Assembly (NCBI GenBank): GCA_012840355.1
Contig: DULN01000009.1
Coordinates: 260,414-324,413 of the forward strand
Source: Clostridiales bacterium
GTDB lineage: Bacteria; Bacillota; Clostridia; Oscillospirales; CAG-272
Reading direction: 5' to 3'
Length of the DNA: 64,000 nucleotides
Position 1 is the first letter of the stretch. Every line of letters begins with the position of its first letter. Positions 7,351-16,442 of the stretch are shown one piece after another. The notes beneath the pieces are model-generated. The model made no database searches and was not told where the DNA came from. It saw only the letters and a program-made list of their open reading frames with translations. The translations under genes were made by a program, and so were the position numbers.

Positions 7351-10236
7351 CTAGCCTCTTTTTTTGAGGTAGCGGATCGAGAAACTTGTAATCGAGCCGC
7401 CCCAGCCTTTGGTCGGAGTTGTGTTACGCAGCCTTATATACAGCACCTCTTTCGCGCCGACTTCAACAGCACTAATAGAGTATGATGCGGGGTTGTCGCC
7501 TTTGTCGGTCCACTTCCCAAATTTCGAGTAGTCGGCAATCACCGTCCAGCTTTGCCCGTCGAGCGAGTACTCGAGTATGTAGTTTTGAAATACATTTAAA
7601 GTTATATCGGCTTCGGGATATTTTTCAAGGTCAAACTTATAAATCAGCCTGCCGTCGAGGTCGCAAAAGCGCAAAGACGAGTTTGCGCCGGCGGTATTAA
7701 ATATTAGGAAGTCTTTGTCCTCGTTCGACGAGTTGGTTTTAACGGTCAGGTACCCAAACTCATACTCTGGGTCATCCGGCACCGGGTCTTTGCCCCATTT
7801 TACAGCGATTTCAACCGGCTCGGGAGCGAGGTCTACCTGAACAAGCAGCGATGAAGTATCATTGTCCCAAATGCGATATACAGCCACTTCATTGCCGTCC
7901 CGTTTTGCGCTTACGCTCATCGGGTATATGCCTTTAGGTGCAATAATGCGCGATGAACCCATAGCATTCGCAGGCCCATATATAGCGAACGCCGTTTCTT
8001 CCTCCGCTTCTTTCGGCTTCCCAGTCAGCTTACCTCCGGTGTATGCGAGCCGCGGCACCGAAAGGTCCAGCGCCGAGATGTCATAAAGCAGCACGGAGTC
8101 GTCGGCAGGCACATCCACGCCGGAAAGCAGCACCGGCAGCCTGTCGCCGAATATGTCGATATATTTTCCTTCTATTTTATTCGCTTTACCGATGGAGTGC
8201 GCTGCCAAAATGTCCCCGCGGCGAACCGTTATAAGCGATGTTTCGACATAATCCAAGCATGTATATTTCTCTATAGCGTATTTTGCCAGCGCACGCATAA
8301 GGCTTGCGCCGCCTTTTTCCTGCGCGAGCGACGCCGACGGGATGCCCACCAGAATAACTTGGCCTGCGCCAGCCTGCTTTTCACAAGCTATTACCTCGCC
8401 GTTTGCCGTTATCAGCGGCAAGACATCCGCTCCATCAAAAGAGGCATAGGAATTTCGGTACTGGGTAATTTTATAGTTAAAAGCATTAACCGCATCCGAT
8501 ACTCCGGAGACCGAGCCGCCGCCTTCCCAGCTTAGCTTTGTATTGCTCCCTCCTGCGGTGCCAACGGTTATATCAAGCCCCAGGTGGCCGATTAGGTTTT
8601 GCAACGGCGTGCCGCCCGCATTATGCCACCATTCGGAATCCGTCTCCTCGTATTTGTCATGCCCTCCAATATAGAGCAGCACCCCGCCAGCTTTCACCCA
8701 ATCGGCTATAGCTTTGTTTACATCTTCATTTTTCGGCTTTTGGCAGTCGTATGCGAGAAGAAGAAGCTTTGTATCCTCAAGGTCGCTTGGCGAGTTTATA
8801 TGCTCTAGCGACTTCATCTTTACCGGGATGCCCTTTGACACGAGCGGCAAGGTCATGCCGTAGACCGAAGCGTTTGTGTTTCGGCTCCAGTTTTTATGCG
8901 TCGACTGCCACGACACCGAATCGGATATGGCAAAATAAATGCCCGGCGTGCCCGCGGTAAGCGTCACAGGCTTTCCCGCAACCTCGTCAAGCGCGTTGAA
9001 TACTTGAAGCTGGATAGTTTTATAATCTCCTGCGACGCCCGCAAAGCTGCGGTTCGGCCACGGGAACAGCTGAAACCGCTGTATCTCCGGGACCATAAGC
9101 GAAGCCGTGACGGTTTGACGGTATAGCTTTCGGCAAAGGGCTTCCGAAAAGCTCAAGTTGTCAGCCATCGGGTCCGAGAGCGCGAAGAAGTCCGTCCCCT
9201 CGACCGAATCCATGTATGATGTATATTCTATATACCCGGACAAGTATGCGTCGTTAATATTCGCCCCGTCGTACGGGACGGCGTTGTAAGCAGTATCGCT
9301 CCACGTCTGCCCGATAACGCCGTCGATGCATCCCAGCGCAAGGTAGTTGTTTAGCCCAGCAACAATCGATATCGAGTTGTACGACACCGTGCTATGCGTC
9401 GCTATGTAAACTTTTGTTTCGGGCGATTTTTGCTTTACAAACTTAGAAAGCTCGGTGAGCAGCCGCTCGATAAGGTAGACTTTCAGCCTCATCGTGCGGT
9501 ACATCGCGCCCGGCGAGGCGGTTTGCGGCTCCCAATCGGTGCCGTAATACTCGCGCCATTCCCTTTTGAACCCTTCGGAGTAGCCCGACGCTGCCCACAT
9601 GTCGGGCTCCTCAAACACAATGGCACCCGGCTTCAGCCTGTCTATCGTCGTTCCGACAAGCTCTTTCATGTACTCTATATACCTGCGCGTCGGCACCATA
9701 TAATAGTTGTCGGGCTGCGTGTGGACGATAAAACTGCCGTCGGCGCGGGTCTGCACGTCTTCGAGGTACTCGGGGTTCCGCTGCGTATACTCCGTATGGC
9801 CCCATACCAGCGCCGTCATTGCGTGAATCTCATAATTGTCGCGCTGCTCGGACCAGTTGTCAACAAAGGAGCTCATGTTGTTGTTATAAACCATAACTGC
9901 GTCCGACGGCAGCCTATATGAAGGCGAGTAAGGCGTCGCGGTTTGGAAAGTGGTCGTTATGCCGTATACTTTATATGGCTTATATTTTTGGACATACAGC
10001 CCATTTTCGTTTTTTTCGATAACTGGAATTTGATAGCTTACGAAATCCACCGCGTCGGGCAGGACATCGGTATAGGGGTTTTTGCTTACCTCTCCGCCAT
10101 TTTCGGCGGCAGGCTCGGTATCTGTTGTTTCTTTTTTCGTGTCTTCCCCTTTATCTTCGCAGAAGCTGCATGACAATGCCGTCAAAGCAAAAGCGGCTAA
10201 AAGCACGGAAGCTGCCATTTTTATTACAGTTTTCAT
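7351..10236 (-). CDS. Large lipoprotein with glycoside hydrolase-like regions
   Basis: A 961-residue exported protein. The N-terminus is a lipoprotein signal with the probable lipidated Cys23 in LTALSC (a loose lipobox), followed by an acidic/Thr linker. Residues about 60-430 look like a TIM-barrel glycosidase; FEEPDMWAASGYSEGF offers candidate acidic catalytic residues. The middle (about 480-690) resembles the glutamine amidotransferase-like domain next to GH42-type barrels (DWVKAGGVLLYIGG). The C-terminal 150 residues look like a carbohydrate-binding beta-sandwich (YILEYSLDGQSW, LYIRLRNTTP). No precise family is claimed; a surface polysaccharide-active protein is an inference. The ATG at 10236 follows GGGTGG; an in-frame ATG at 10248 is the alternative. 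It stands alone, without transport genes. Confidence 0.65.
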   Translation of the reverse strand: MKTVIKMAASVLLAAFALTALSCSFCEDKGEDTKKETTDTEPAAENGGEVSKNPYTDVLPDAVDFVSYQIPVIEKNENGLYVQKYKPYKVYGITTTFQTATPYSPSYRLPSDAVMVYNNNMSSFVDNWSEQRDNYEIHAMTALVWGHTEYTQRNPEYLEDVQTRADGSFIVHTQPDNYYMVPTRRYIEYMKELVGTTIDRLKPGAIVFEEPDMWAASGYSEGFKREWREYYGTDWEPQTASPGAMYRTMRLKVYLIERLLTELSKFVKQKSPETKVYIATHSTVSYNSISIVAGLNNYLALGCIDGVIGQTWSDTAYNAVPYDGANINDAYLSGYIEYTSYMDSVEGTDFFALSDPMADNLSFSEALCRKLYRQTVTASLMVPEIQRFQLFPWPNRSFAGVAGDYKTIQLQVFNALDEVAGKPVTLTAGTPGIYFAISDSVSWQSTHKNWSRNTNASVYGMTLPLVSKGIPVKMKSLEHINSPSDLEDTKLLLLAYDCQKPKNEDVNKAIADWVKAGGVLLYIGGHDKYEETDSEWWHNAGGTPLQNLIGHLGLDITVGTAGGSNTKLSWEGGGSVSGVSDAVNAFNYKITQYRNSYASFDGADVLPLITANGEVIACEKQAGAGQVILVGIPSASLAQEKGGASLMRALAKYAIEKYTCLDYVETSLITVRRGDILAAHSIGKANKIEGKYIDIFGDRLPVLLSGVDVPADDSVLLYDISALDLSVPRLAYTGGKLTGKPKEAEEETAFAIYGPANAMGSSRIIAPKGIYPMSVSAKRDGNEVAVYRIWDNDTSSLLVQVDLAPEPVEIAVKWGKDPVPDDPEYEFGYLTVKTNSSNEDKDFLIFNTAGANSSLRFCDLDGRLIYKFDLEKYPEADITLNVFQNYILEYSLDGQSWTVIADYSKFGKWTDKGDNPASYSISAVEVGAKEVLYIRLRNTTPTKGWGGSITSFSIRYLKKRG

Positions 10237-10272
10237 TTTCCCACCCATAAGGCGAAGCCCTCTATTTCTTGT

Positions 10273-10278
10273 ATTATA
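10273..10278 (-). promoter_or_regulatory. Candidate -10 for the lipoprotein gene
   Basis: TATAAT on the minus strand (10278-10273), 36 bases before the chosen ATG. No good -35 at 17 bases; a TTGTAA lies 20 bases upstream. Confidence 0.35.
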
Positions 10279-10348
10279 TTAGCATAAAAGGCATGTGATT
10301 ACAATAGTAGCTTGCTTTGAGCAGTATTATATTTTTTGTATAAAATGC

Positions 10349-10378
10349 TTGACAAATCGACTTTTTACATGTTATAAT
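10349..10378 (+). promoter_or_regulatory. Promoter of the rplU-prp-rpmA operon
   Basis: TTGACA (10349-10354), 18 bases, TATAAT (10373-10378), followed by a structured leader. Confidence 0.8.
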
Positions 10379-10384
10379 AAAAAG

Positions 10385-10468
10385 CCGCGTGATTTACGGG
10401 TCATAAAAAATGCCTTAAATATCCCGGCATTTACCCGTATCAGCGAGTCTTCGCCGCACTATGTGCGG
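10385..10468 (+). ncRNA. L21 leader (cis-regulatory RNA ahead of rplU)
   Basis: Nested stems are visible: TACGGGT (10395-10401) pairs with ACCCGTA (10433-10439), enclosing AATGCC (10409-10414) with GGCATT (10426-10431). A third hairpin, CCGCAC (10454-10459) with GTGCGG (10463-10468), lies just before the ribosome site AAAGGAGG. Position and architecture fit the ribosomal protein L21 leader of Firmicutes, through which L21 is thought to control its own operon. The assignment rests on context and base pairing, not on a covariance-model hit. Confidence 0.65.
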
Positions 10469-10489
10469 AAAAAGGAGGTTAAAACATCG

Positions 10490-10801
10490 ATGTTCGCGAT
10501 TATCGAAACGGGCGGTAAACAGTATAAGGTCAGCGAAGGCGACCTGCTGTTTGTTGAAAAGCTTGGCGCCGAGGAAGGCAGCACTGTAACACTTGACAAA
10601 GTGCTCGCCATCTCCGACAACTCCGGCTTTAGAACCGGCAACCCCTATATCGAGGGCGTAACGGTCACTGCAAACGTTGTGAAGAACGGCCGCGGCAAAA
10701 AGCTGCATATCCTTAGATACAAGCCCAAAAAGAACCAGAAGAGAAAACTCGGACATCGCCAGCCTTACACAAAGCTGCAGATAGTTTCGATCAATGCGTA
10801 A
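10490..10801 (+). CDS. rplU: 50S ribosomal protein L21
   Basis: 103 residues starting [14 protein letters not shown], the universal L21 N-terminus, and ending in the basic RNA-binding region [16 protein letters not shown]21 binds 23S rRNA and contacts L20 in the large subunit. The ATG at 10490 is 11 bases past a strong AAAGGAGG. The frame is open upstream through the leader, but that stretch is the structured RNA, not protein. First gene of the conserved rplU-prp-rpmA operon. Confidence 0.97.
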   Translation: MFAIIETGGKQYKVSEGDLLFVEKLGAEEGSTVTLDKVLAISDNSGFRTGNPYIEGVTVTANVVKNGRGKKLHILRYKPKKNQKRKLGHRQPYTKLQIVSINA

Positions 10802-10819
10802 TCCCTTATCATCGGCAAG

Positions 10820-11191
10820 ATGATTAAAGTTACGTTTTATAGACGCAACGGTGTTTATTATCGCTTCCACGAAGAGGGCCATAGCGGGCTTGCTGAGTAT
10901 GGAAGCGACATCCTCTGCGCGGCAATCTCCGCGATGACGATGTTTATAATAAACACCATTGAGGTTGCCTGGGAGTCGAATGTCGAGTACGACATCGACG
11001 ACGAAACCGCCGACATTACCGTCACGGCGCGCGATGCGCTACCGGAAAGCGGCGCCGACGAAAAAAAGCGATACGCGATTTCCGGGCTACTCTACGGTTA
11101 TTACCTTCAGCTTCTTGACCTCACCGAAGATTATTACGATTACCTTTCGGTAAAAGAAGTCGAGGAGTGCGGCGGTGTAAGAAAACAATAA
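10820..11191 (+). CDS. prp: Ribosomal-processing cysteine protease Prp
   Basis: A 123-residue protease (YsxB family) that cuts the N-terminal extension from ribosomal protein L27. His21 in EEGHSG and Cys33 in GSDILCAAIS form the catalytic dyad at the conserved spacing. It sits 18 bases after rplU and 14 bases before rpmA, the standard arrangement in Firmicutes. The substrate encoded next door carries the matching extension, which supports both calls. Confidence 0.93.
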   Translation: MIKVTFYRRNGVYYRFHEEGHSGLAEYGSDILCAAISAMTMFIINTIEVAWESNVEYDIDDETADITVTARDALPESGADEKKRYAISGLLYGYYLQLLDLTEDYYDYLSVKEVEECGGVRKQ

Positions 11192-11205
11192 CGGAGGGGA
11201 AATAA

Positions 11206-11484
11206 ATGCTCAAGCTCAGCTTACAGTACTTCGCGCATAAAAAAGGTGTCGGCTCCACTAGAAACGGCCGCGACAGCGAGTCCAAGCGCCTCGGCGTAAA
11301 GCGCGGTGACGGCCAGTATGTGCTTGCCGGCAATATCCTTGTCCGCCAGCGCGGTACAAAAATTAGGCCGGGCATCAATGTCGGCCGCGGCGGCGACGAT
11401 ACCCTGTTTGCGCTTGTAAACGGTAGGGTTAAGTTCGAGCGCACGGCAAACGGCCGCACAAGGGTTTCAGTATACGCCGAATAA
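11206..11484 (+). CDS. rpmA: 50S ribosomal protein L27 with Prp-cleaved extension
   Basis: 92 residues. The first nine, MLKLSLQYF, are the Firmicutes-type leader that Prp removes after Phe9, exposing AHKKGVGST, which reaches towards the peptidyl transferase centre. The body ([33 protein letters not shown]) is classical L27. A ribosome site GGAGGGG precedes the ATG. In many Firmicutes obgE follows rpmA; here obgE is 29 kb away next to trpS. Confidence 0.97.
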   Translation: MLKLSLQYFAHKKGVGSTRNGRDSESKRLGVKRGDGQYVLAGNILVRQRGTKIRPGINVGRGGDDTLFALVNGRVKFERTANGRTRVSVYAE

Positions 11485-11547
11485 TAAACGTGCCTTGCCG
11501 CCCTATATGCGCATGGCACAGGACGAAATTTAACATACGCAAACAAA

Positions 11548-11586
11548 GCGTGCCGCTGTCCGCCTACGGGAGCGAGCCGCTTTTTT
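11548..11586 (+). terminator. Possible terminator after rpmA
   Basis: GCG and CGCT blocks pair imperfectly with AGCG and CGC (about 11548-11580), followed by six T. The stem has an internal mismatch, so support is modest. Confidence 0.35.
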
Positions 11587-11615
11587 GTTTTATCAGGGGG
11601 TCTGTCCATAAGGAT

Positions 11616-11911
11616 TGCCGAAAACATTTTAAAGTACTTATCACAGGCACGCCATGCGGCGGCAACACCACGATGGCAAAGGCGCTTTGCTAAAAGTACG
11701 GGTTTACCACTTCTGCGACAACTGGCGCGAGGAAAATTTCAAGATTTGGCAATCGCTTATCGACCCAAAATACCAAAAGCGCGCGTACGAGCGGCAGCAC
11801 GTAACCGATTGCGAGGCATGGTTTGGGCGCTCAGTCGAGGATACACTTGAGAAGATTGAAAGGCATTTCGGGCTTGTAAAATATAAACATACAAACAGCC
11901 GCCGGATATAA
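11616..11911 (+). pseudogene. Remnant of a small P-loop (kinase-like) gene, frameshifted
   Basis: One frame reads FKVLITGTPCGGNTTMAKAL (about 11628-11687), a recognisable Walker A pattern with the Lys replaced by Asn, and stops at 11693. A second frame, open from 11654 to 11911, carries about 70 residues that look protein-coding (GC-rich third positions; HVTDCEAWFGRSVEDTLEKI) but has no ribosome site. A single frame change near 11685 would join them into a short kinase-like protein lacking its middle. The stop falls inside the terminator hairpin at 11897. Either a decayed nucleotide kinase, or a genuine small unknown gene with a chance upstream motif. Family not identified. Confidence 0.35.
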
Positions 11912-11928
11912 ATCCGGCGGCTATTTTT
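11897..11928. terminator. Hairpin terminator between the P-loop remnant and glyA
   Basis: A perfect 11-bp stem AGCCGCCGGAT / ATCCGGCGGCT with loop ATAA. On the plus strand it is followed by ATTTTTT; on the minus strand, downstream of glyA, by GTTTGTATGTTT. Confidence 0.75.
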
Positions 11929-11957
11929 TATGTGTGGCGCAAAGTTACCCCACAATT

Positions 11958-13205
11958 TTAAAAATACAATTTATACTTTTCGCAAATCTTGCCCACTTCG
12001 GAGCGTATATAATCCGCGCTGTTTTCGAAATCAAACGTAGCAAGCTTTATAAGGTGCGCGAGCGTCAACATATCCTCTTCGCCAAGCCCGCGCGATGTAA
12101 CCGCAGGAGTGCCAAGGCGGATGCCGCTTGTCACAAACGGGCTCTGCGGGTCGCCGGGGATCGTGTTCTTGTTTACGGTGATATAAACCTGGTCGAGTCT
12201 ATGCTCAAGCTCTTTGCCCGTAACGCCTGTCTTTCGCAAGTCTACGAGCATAAGGTGGTTGTCCGTGCCGCCCGATACGAGGTCGAACCCTTCGTTTATC
12301 AGCGCGTTTGCGAGCGCCTGGGCGTTTTTGAGGATTTGCTTTTGATACTCTTTAAACTCGGGCTTCAGCGCCTCGCCGAAGCAGACCGCTTTCGCCGCGA
12401 TTATATGCATAAGCGGACCGCCCTGCGTTCCGGGGAACACCGCTTTGTTGATCTTTTTAGCCATTTCCTCGTCGTTTGTGAGGATCATGCCGCCGCGCGG
12501 GCCGCGCAGCGTCTTATGCGTCGTGGTTGTAACCACGTCGGCATACGGGATAGGCGAAGGATGCAGGCCCGCCGCGACAAGCCCCGCGATATGCGCCATA
12601 TCGACCATAAGATATGCTCCGCACTTTTTTGCAATCTCAGAAATGCGCTCGAAATCTATAATTCGCGGGTATGCGCTCGCGCCCGCAACGATCAGCTTCG
12701 GCCGCTCCGCCATAGCCAAGGCTTCGAGCTTGTCATAGTCGATGCGGTGGGTTTCCTCGTCAACGCCGTAGGGTATAAAGTTGTAATAAAGCCCCGAAAT
12801 ATTCACCGGGCTGCCGTGAGTCAGGTGCCCGCCGTGCGCGAGGCTCATGCCCAGCACCTTGTCACCGGGCTGCAGCAACGCCACATACACCGCGGTGTTA
12901 GCCTGCGCGCCGCTGTGGGGCTGAACGTTCGCAAAGTTTGAGCCAAACAGCTTCTTCGCGCGCTCAATAGCGATGTTCTCGACCACGTCGACGCACTCGC
13001 AGCCGCCGTAGTAGCGCTTTCCGGGATAGCCTTCGGCGTATTTGTTTGTGAGCACCGATGCTGCCGCGCTCATAACGGCTGGCGAAACAAAGTTTTCGGA
13101 TGCAATAAGCTCGATATTGCGGCGCTGGCGGTCATACTCCGCGCGTATCGCCGCTCCCAACTCCGGGTCGAACTTCGAAACAAACTCCATGTTTTCAAGA
13201 ACCAT
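11958..13205 (-). CDS. glyA: Serine hydroxymethyltransferase
   Basis: A 415-residue PLP enzyme converting serine and tetrahydrofolate to glycine and 5,10-methylene-THF, the main one-carbon source. Landmarks: [11 protein letters not shown] (31-41), the THF/PLP region [22 protein letters not shown], and [14 protein letters not shown] with the PLP-binding Lys231. Length and order match bacterial GlyA. The ATG at 13205 gives MVLENMEFV; Met6 is a possible alternative. It is a single-gene transcript, with a -10 about 40 bases upstream and the hairpin at 11897 downstream. Confidence 0.97.
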   Translation of the reverse strand: MVLENMEFVSKFDPELGAAIRAEYDRQRRNIELIASENFVSPAVMSAAASVLTNKYAEGYPGKRYYGGCECVDVVENIAIERAKKLFGSNFANVQPHSGAQANTAVYVALLQPGDKVLGMSLAHGGHLTHGSPVNISGLYYNFIPYGVDEETHRIDYDKLEALAMAERPKLIVAGASAYPRIIDFERISEIAKKCGAYLMVDMAHIAGLVAAGLHPSPIPYADVVTTTTHKTLRGPRGGMILTNDEEMAKKINKAVFPGTQGGPLMHIIAAKAVCFGEALKPEFKEYQKQILKNAQALANALINEGFDLVSGGTDNHLMLVDLRKTGVTGKELEHRLDQVYITVNKNTIPGDPQSPFVTSGIRLGTPAVTSRGLGEEDMLTLAHLIKLATFDFENSADYIRSEVGKICEKYKLYF

Positions 13206-13244
13206 GCTTCATCTACCCCATTTATTTCGATTATTTTCTTTTCT

Positions 13245-13250
13245 ATTATA
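13245..13250 (-). promoter_or_regulatory. Candidate -10 of glyA
   Basis: TATAAT on the minus strand, 39 bases before the ATG; the -35 region (TGTTTT at 17-base spacing) is poor. Confidence 0.4.
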
Positions 13251-13485
13251 CCTCACGCCGCTTTTAAAAACATGTATTTTATGTTAAAATTGAGCACGTG
13301 GAAAATTTTCGTAAAAAATCTGCATATTTATAACAATTTTTTAGCTTTGCGTTCCACTACATAGACAAACGGCGCCGAGAAACGAACTAAAGGGGTATTA
13401 AATGGAAAGGTTACGTCAAATTTCCTTATGTTCTGCGACATCAAGCCAGAGCAAACCCGATAAGGCTAGACACACCGCAATTTAT
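13251..13485. other. Gene-free stretch between glyA and spoIIE
   Basis: Together with the flanking promoter and terminator this is a 360-base gap. A plus-strand ATG at 13402 has an AAAGGGG ahead of it, but its frame runs antisense through spoIIE and its peptide has no recognisable features. AT-rich spacer upstream of the glyA promoter; no tRNA, riboswitch or conserved RNA recognised. Confidence 0.4.
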
Positions 13486-13523
13486 CTAAAAATAACCCCC
13501 GGAAGCATACCTTGCCCCGGGGG
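13486..13523 (-). terminator. Terminator of spoIIE
   Basis: The stem CCCCCGG (13523-13517 on the minus strand) / CCGGGGG (13502-13496) is followed by TTATTTTTAG. A plus-strand T-run (ATTTTTA) makes it usable in both directions. Confidence 0.7.
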
Positions 13524-13565
13524 ATTTTTATATTCAGTTTTATGTACTCTGCCCTGGACAGAAGG

Positions 13566-16187
13566 TTATACCGCCTTTACCATTGTGACGAGCGCGGTAA
13601 TGTCGTCGCCCGCCTCCCCGCGCAGTTTAGCTTCGTCAACGATTCGGCGTGCCAGCGCCTCGGGATCGAAGCCTCTTTCTTCCGCCGCCTCTTGTTCCGC
13701 GGCTAACAGCTCTGTGAGCCAAACGCTTTCCGTAGGCACATCGGTGTTTGGCGTAACGCCGTCGCTGACCATAACAATTACGTCGCCGTCTTCGACGGCA
13801 AACTTTATCTCCTGCGCGTTTATCTCACGCGTGAGCCCGACCGGCATAGCTGCAGCCGAGATTGCGAACATCCTGCCGCTACGCAATAGATACGATGTCG
13901 CCGCGCCGCTCTTTATAAAGCTCGCACTTCCATCGAGCAAATCTATCTCCAGCAAATCAACGGTGGCATGACATTCGATATTCTTGCAGCGGATGAAATT
14001 GTTTAGCATCTCGAGCGTTATGCTCTTTTTGTTGCCGGCCGAGAGCATTTTTTCAAGAAATACGCAGCACAGCCTTGAAGTTATGGCGGCTTCGCGCCCG
14101 CTCCCCATGCCATCGGATATGATAGCATAATAGTAATCCTCGGGATTTTCAAAACATGTGAACGTGTCGCCACAAGGCTCATCCTCATACCTCGGGCAGC
14201 TCGACGCCGCCGTAATAGCGGCGAACCGCCGCCTTGCGGTGAGCGTCATCACCGCATACTCTCCGTCAAGCTCAAACCGCGGCGTGCCAAACGCCGTCCC
14301 GCATATTCGCCCGAACGCTTCCGATAGCGTGGACGCAGAGAGCTTGATTCTTGAGAGGTCCACGCCGCCAGCTATGACGCTCAGCCTGCGTTTGCCGTAG
14401 ACCGCGATGTTCGAGCAGGCGAAATCCATCTGCCTCGCCGCACGCCGCACCTTCTCGCTGCGGACCGTGTCGACGGCGTATTCTTCCCTGCTGCTTGCCG
14501 CGGCTTCGGCCAAAAGCTTTGCCGCTGCGCTATAGTCCAGCGCGAAGATTTCCGCGTTATTTACCCGAGCGGCTTCCGCTAAAAGGTCAGCATGCGCTTC
14601 GGTGACTTCGGAGCATATGGTTTTTATCTGCCAGCAGTCGCGCCCAAGTTCGGCTATAGCGGGATTTTCCTCACTGCATTTGCCTGCATAAACGGCTCGC
14701 GCGATCTTTTCTATTACCCTCTCCGGTACACCGAGCTGCAGGCAGCGGTCAAAGCTGCGGCATCTTGCGCAGCGGCTGGTAACTATATCGTCACACAGCC
14801 GGCGCACATCGTAAATTCCGGGTCGCCGTAGCCTGTCCGAAAGCGTGAAGAACACCTCGGCAAGCGACTTCATCGCCTCGGACATTGCCTCAAGCCTTTG
14901 CTCGTCGCTCTTTTGCCGGCGCAGCGCCACCATAGCCTCGCGCGTTTGCTCGTCCGGCGGCGCAATGTTTGCCGTGAATATGCTCGCACGCGGCAAGAGC
15001 CCCAGCCTCAGCCCCGCGGCATACAGCCCCGCCGCGCCGATAAGGTCGGGAACCAGCGTGCGTAGCGCGTCAAACCCGCTCACGTATACACCGTATGCGC
15101 CGCCGACTATGCAGGTAGCGGTGCACATGCCCATAACGCCGAGCCCTTGCAGCAGCCCAGCCGTAAGGCCCGCTAGCCCAAACGCCGGCGCGAGCATGGG
15201 CTTATAAACCAGCCCGCAAATAAGGCCGACTACACACGCGCGCAGCACGCCGCCTTTTTTCGCGACATAGAACACCGCAAGCCCTGCCAAAATCGCGCCG
15301 AGCGAAAACCCGATCACCGTAAACTCCCTAATCGAGTAGGTGAGTGCGGCAAGCACCGATAATAGCCCTAGCTCACGGTACGGGGCGTCGGATACAGCCC
15401 TCAGCGCGTTTTCGACCTTGCTTTTACGCTGCATTGTATCAAACGCGCCGGCAAAGAGGAACACTGCCGCAGGCGTCATCGCAAGCTCGAGCATCAGCCC
15501 AAGCAAATCGTATATTAAAAACCCGCCCGCGACCAGCCTCCAGGTGCCGCTCAACAGCGCCGCCGCAAGCCCCGTGCAAACGCGAAGGGTGAGCGGCTCT
15601 CGCATAATGGCTGCCGGTGGCGATATTGCCATCTCCAGCAGACGCGACGGCGCCTTTGCTTTCTTAGCCCTCTCACCTACCGGCTCTTTCGCGTCGGGAG
15701 GTACGCCAGATGCCGATATTAGCAGCCTCAGCCCGACGGCAAAGGTTGCTACGCAAAACCTCATTAGAGCGCCGTCGGTAAACAGTGCGCCAACCAAAAG
15801 CCCGCAGTAAATAAACATTGAATACTTTGTGGCTGCACACAGCAGCGCCACTCCGAGCGGGCTTGCCCCCATTATAGCTGGAGCGCACCCTAATAGGGCT
15901 CCCACAAGCGCCATAAATAGGCCGGTCAGCACATACCTTACCCGTTCGGCGGTGTTATCGCGCTCGCTTATCGCCGTCCCTGAAGCCGCGGCTTTGGCTT
16001 TTAGTGCTGCCGCGCCGCCCGAATCTAGCGAAATATCAGCCTCTTTCGCCGCAGGACTCTCGCCATACTCTTCGGGTTGCTTTTTCGCTGGCGAGACAAT
16101 GCTTGTTATTTTTGTTATAAGGCCGGTAAGCGAGCCGATTAGACCTTTGCCCATCGCGGGGGCCGTGTTTTTGTTGTCCGTAGTCAC
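13566..16187 (-). CDS. spoIIE: Stage II sporulation protein E (membrane PP2C-type phosphatase)
   Basis: An 873-residue protein with an N-terminal cytosolic tail (about 1-80), roughly ten hydrophobic segments (about 80-390), a middle domain, and a C-terminal PPM/PP2C phosphatase. Phosphatase metal-binding motifs are SDGMGSG (691-697), VSDGV (808-812) and GDDITALV (860-867). SpoIIE dephosphorylates SpoIIAA at the asymmetric septum and so releases sigma-F in the forespore. The full length and intact Asp residues argue for a functional gene and a spore-forming lineage. The start is a GTG at 16187 with AAGGGAG just upstream; Met12 is an alternative. Monocistronic, with a terminator downstream. Confidence 0.92.
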   Translation of the reverse strand: MTTDNKNTAPAMGKGLIGSLTGLITKITSIVSPAKKQPEEYGESPAAKEADISLDSGGAAALKAKAAASGTAISERDNTAERVRYVLTGLFMALVGALLGCAPAIMGASPLGVALLCAATKYSMFIYCGLLVGALFTDGALMRFCVATFAVGLRLLISASGVPPDAKEPVGERAKKAKAPSRLLEMAISPPAAIMREPLTLRVCTGLAAALLSGTWRLVAGGFLIYDLLGLMLELAMTPAAVFLFAGAFDTMQRKSKVENALRAVSDAPYRELGLLSVLAALTYSIREFTVIGFSLGAILAGLAVFYVAKKGGVLRACVVGLICGLVYKPMLAPAFGLAGLTAGLLQGLGVMGMCTATCIVGGAYGVYVSGFDALRTLVPDLIGAAGLYAAGLRLGLLPRASIFTANIAPPDEQTREAMVALRRQKSDEQRLEAMSEAMKSLAEVFFTLSDRLRRPGIYDVRRLCDDIVTSRCARCRSFDRCLQLGVPERVIEKIARAVYAGKCSEENPAIAELGRDCWQIKTICSEVTEAHADLLAEAARVNNAEIFALDYSAAAKLLAEAAASSREEYAVDTVRSEKVRRAARQMDFACSNIAVYGKRRLSVIAGGVDLSRIKLSASTLSEAFGRICGTAFGTPRFELDGEYAVMTLTARRRFAAITAASSCPRYEDEPCGDTFTCFENPEDYYYAIISDGMGSGREAAITSRLCCVFLEKMLSAGNKKSITLEMLNNFIRCKNIECHATVDLLEIDLLDGSASFIKSGAATSYLLRSGRMFAISAAAMPVGLTREINAQEIKFAVEDGDVIVMVSDGVTPNTDVPTESVWLTELLAAEQEAAEERGFDPEALARRIVDEAKLRGEAGDDITALVTMVKAV

Positions 16188-16218
16188 GCACTCCCTTGCC
16201 TTTTTCTTTCGTGCCCCA

Positions 16219-16227
16219 ATTATAGCA
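16219..16227 (-). promoter_or_regulatory. Candidate extended -10 promoter of spoIIE, with a Spo0A-like box upstream
   Basis: TGCTATAAT on the minus strand (16227-16219) is an extended -10. No -35 at normal spacing; GTCGAA (plus strand, 16247-16252) matches 6 of 9 bases of the 0A box and lies about 20 bases upstream. TTGACT lies 27 bases from the -10, too far to be a normal -35. SpoIIE promoters in Bacillus are Spo0A-activated with abnormal spacing. Confidence 0.35.
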
Positions 16228-16379
16228 GGTACGCCCCGCCAAACGCGTCGAAGTCAAGCTGCCGGTTTTGGGGGCAATCTGGCGAGAGGAGTGCAAATTT
16301 TGCGGCCTTCGTTATTCCCTTATTATTTCGGGCTATTACCGCCTTATTTCTTGGCGATCTTACGGGCTTTCTGCGATAA

Positions 16380-16413
16380 AAAATTTTGCCCGCCCGGTCA
16401 TAATCCGGGCGGG
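16380..16413 (-). terminator. Terminator of the solute-binding lipoprotein gene
   Basis: A perfect 9-bp stem CCCGCCCGG / CCGGGCGGG (16413-16405 with 16397-16389), followed on the minus strand by CAAAATTTTTT. Confidence 0.85.
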
Positions 16414-16442
16414 ACACGATTATAATGGTTGGTTTTGCTTTG

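Noticed and set aside
13321..13345. ACGCAAAGC on the minus strand upstream of glyA, as in the c-di-GMP-I riboswitch
   Set aside because: The rest of the aptamer (GGCAAACC, GGTAGC...GGGTTGCC) is absent, and the motif lies upstream of the likely glyA promoter.
13402..13971. Plus-strand frame with an AAAGGGG ribosome site running across the spoIIE 3' end
   Set aside because: Antisense to SpoIIE phosphatase codons, Ser-rich shadow composition, and interrupted by a terminator hairpin after 90 bases.
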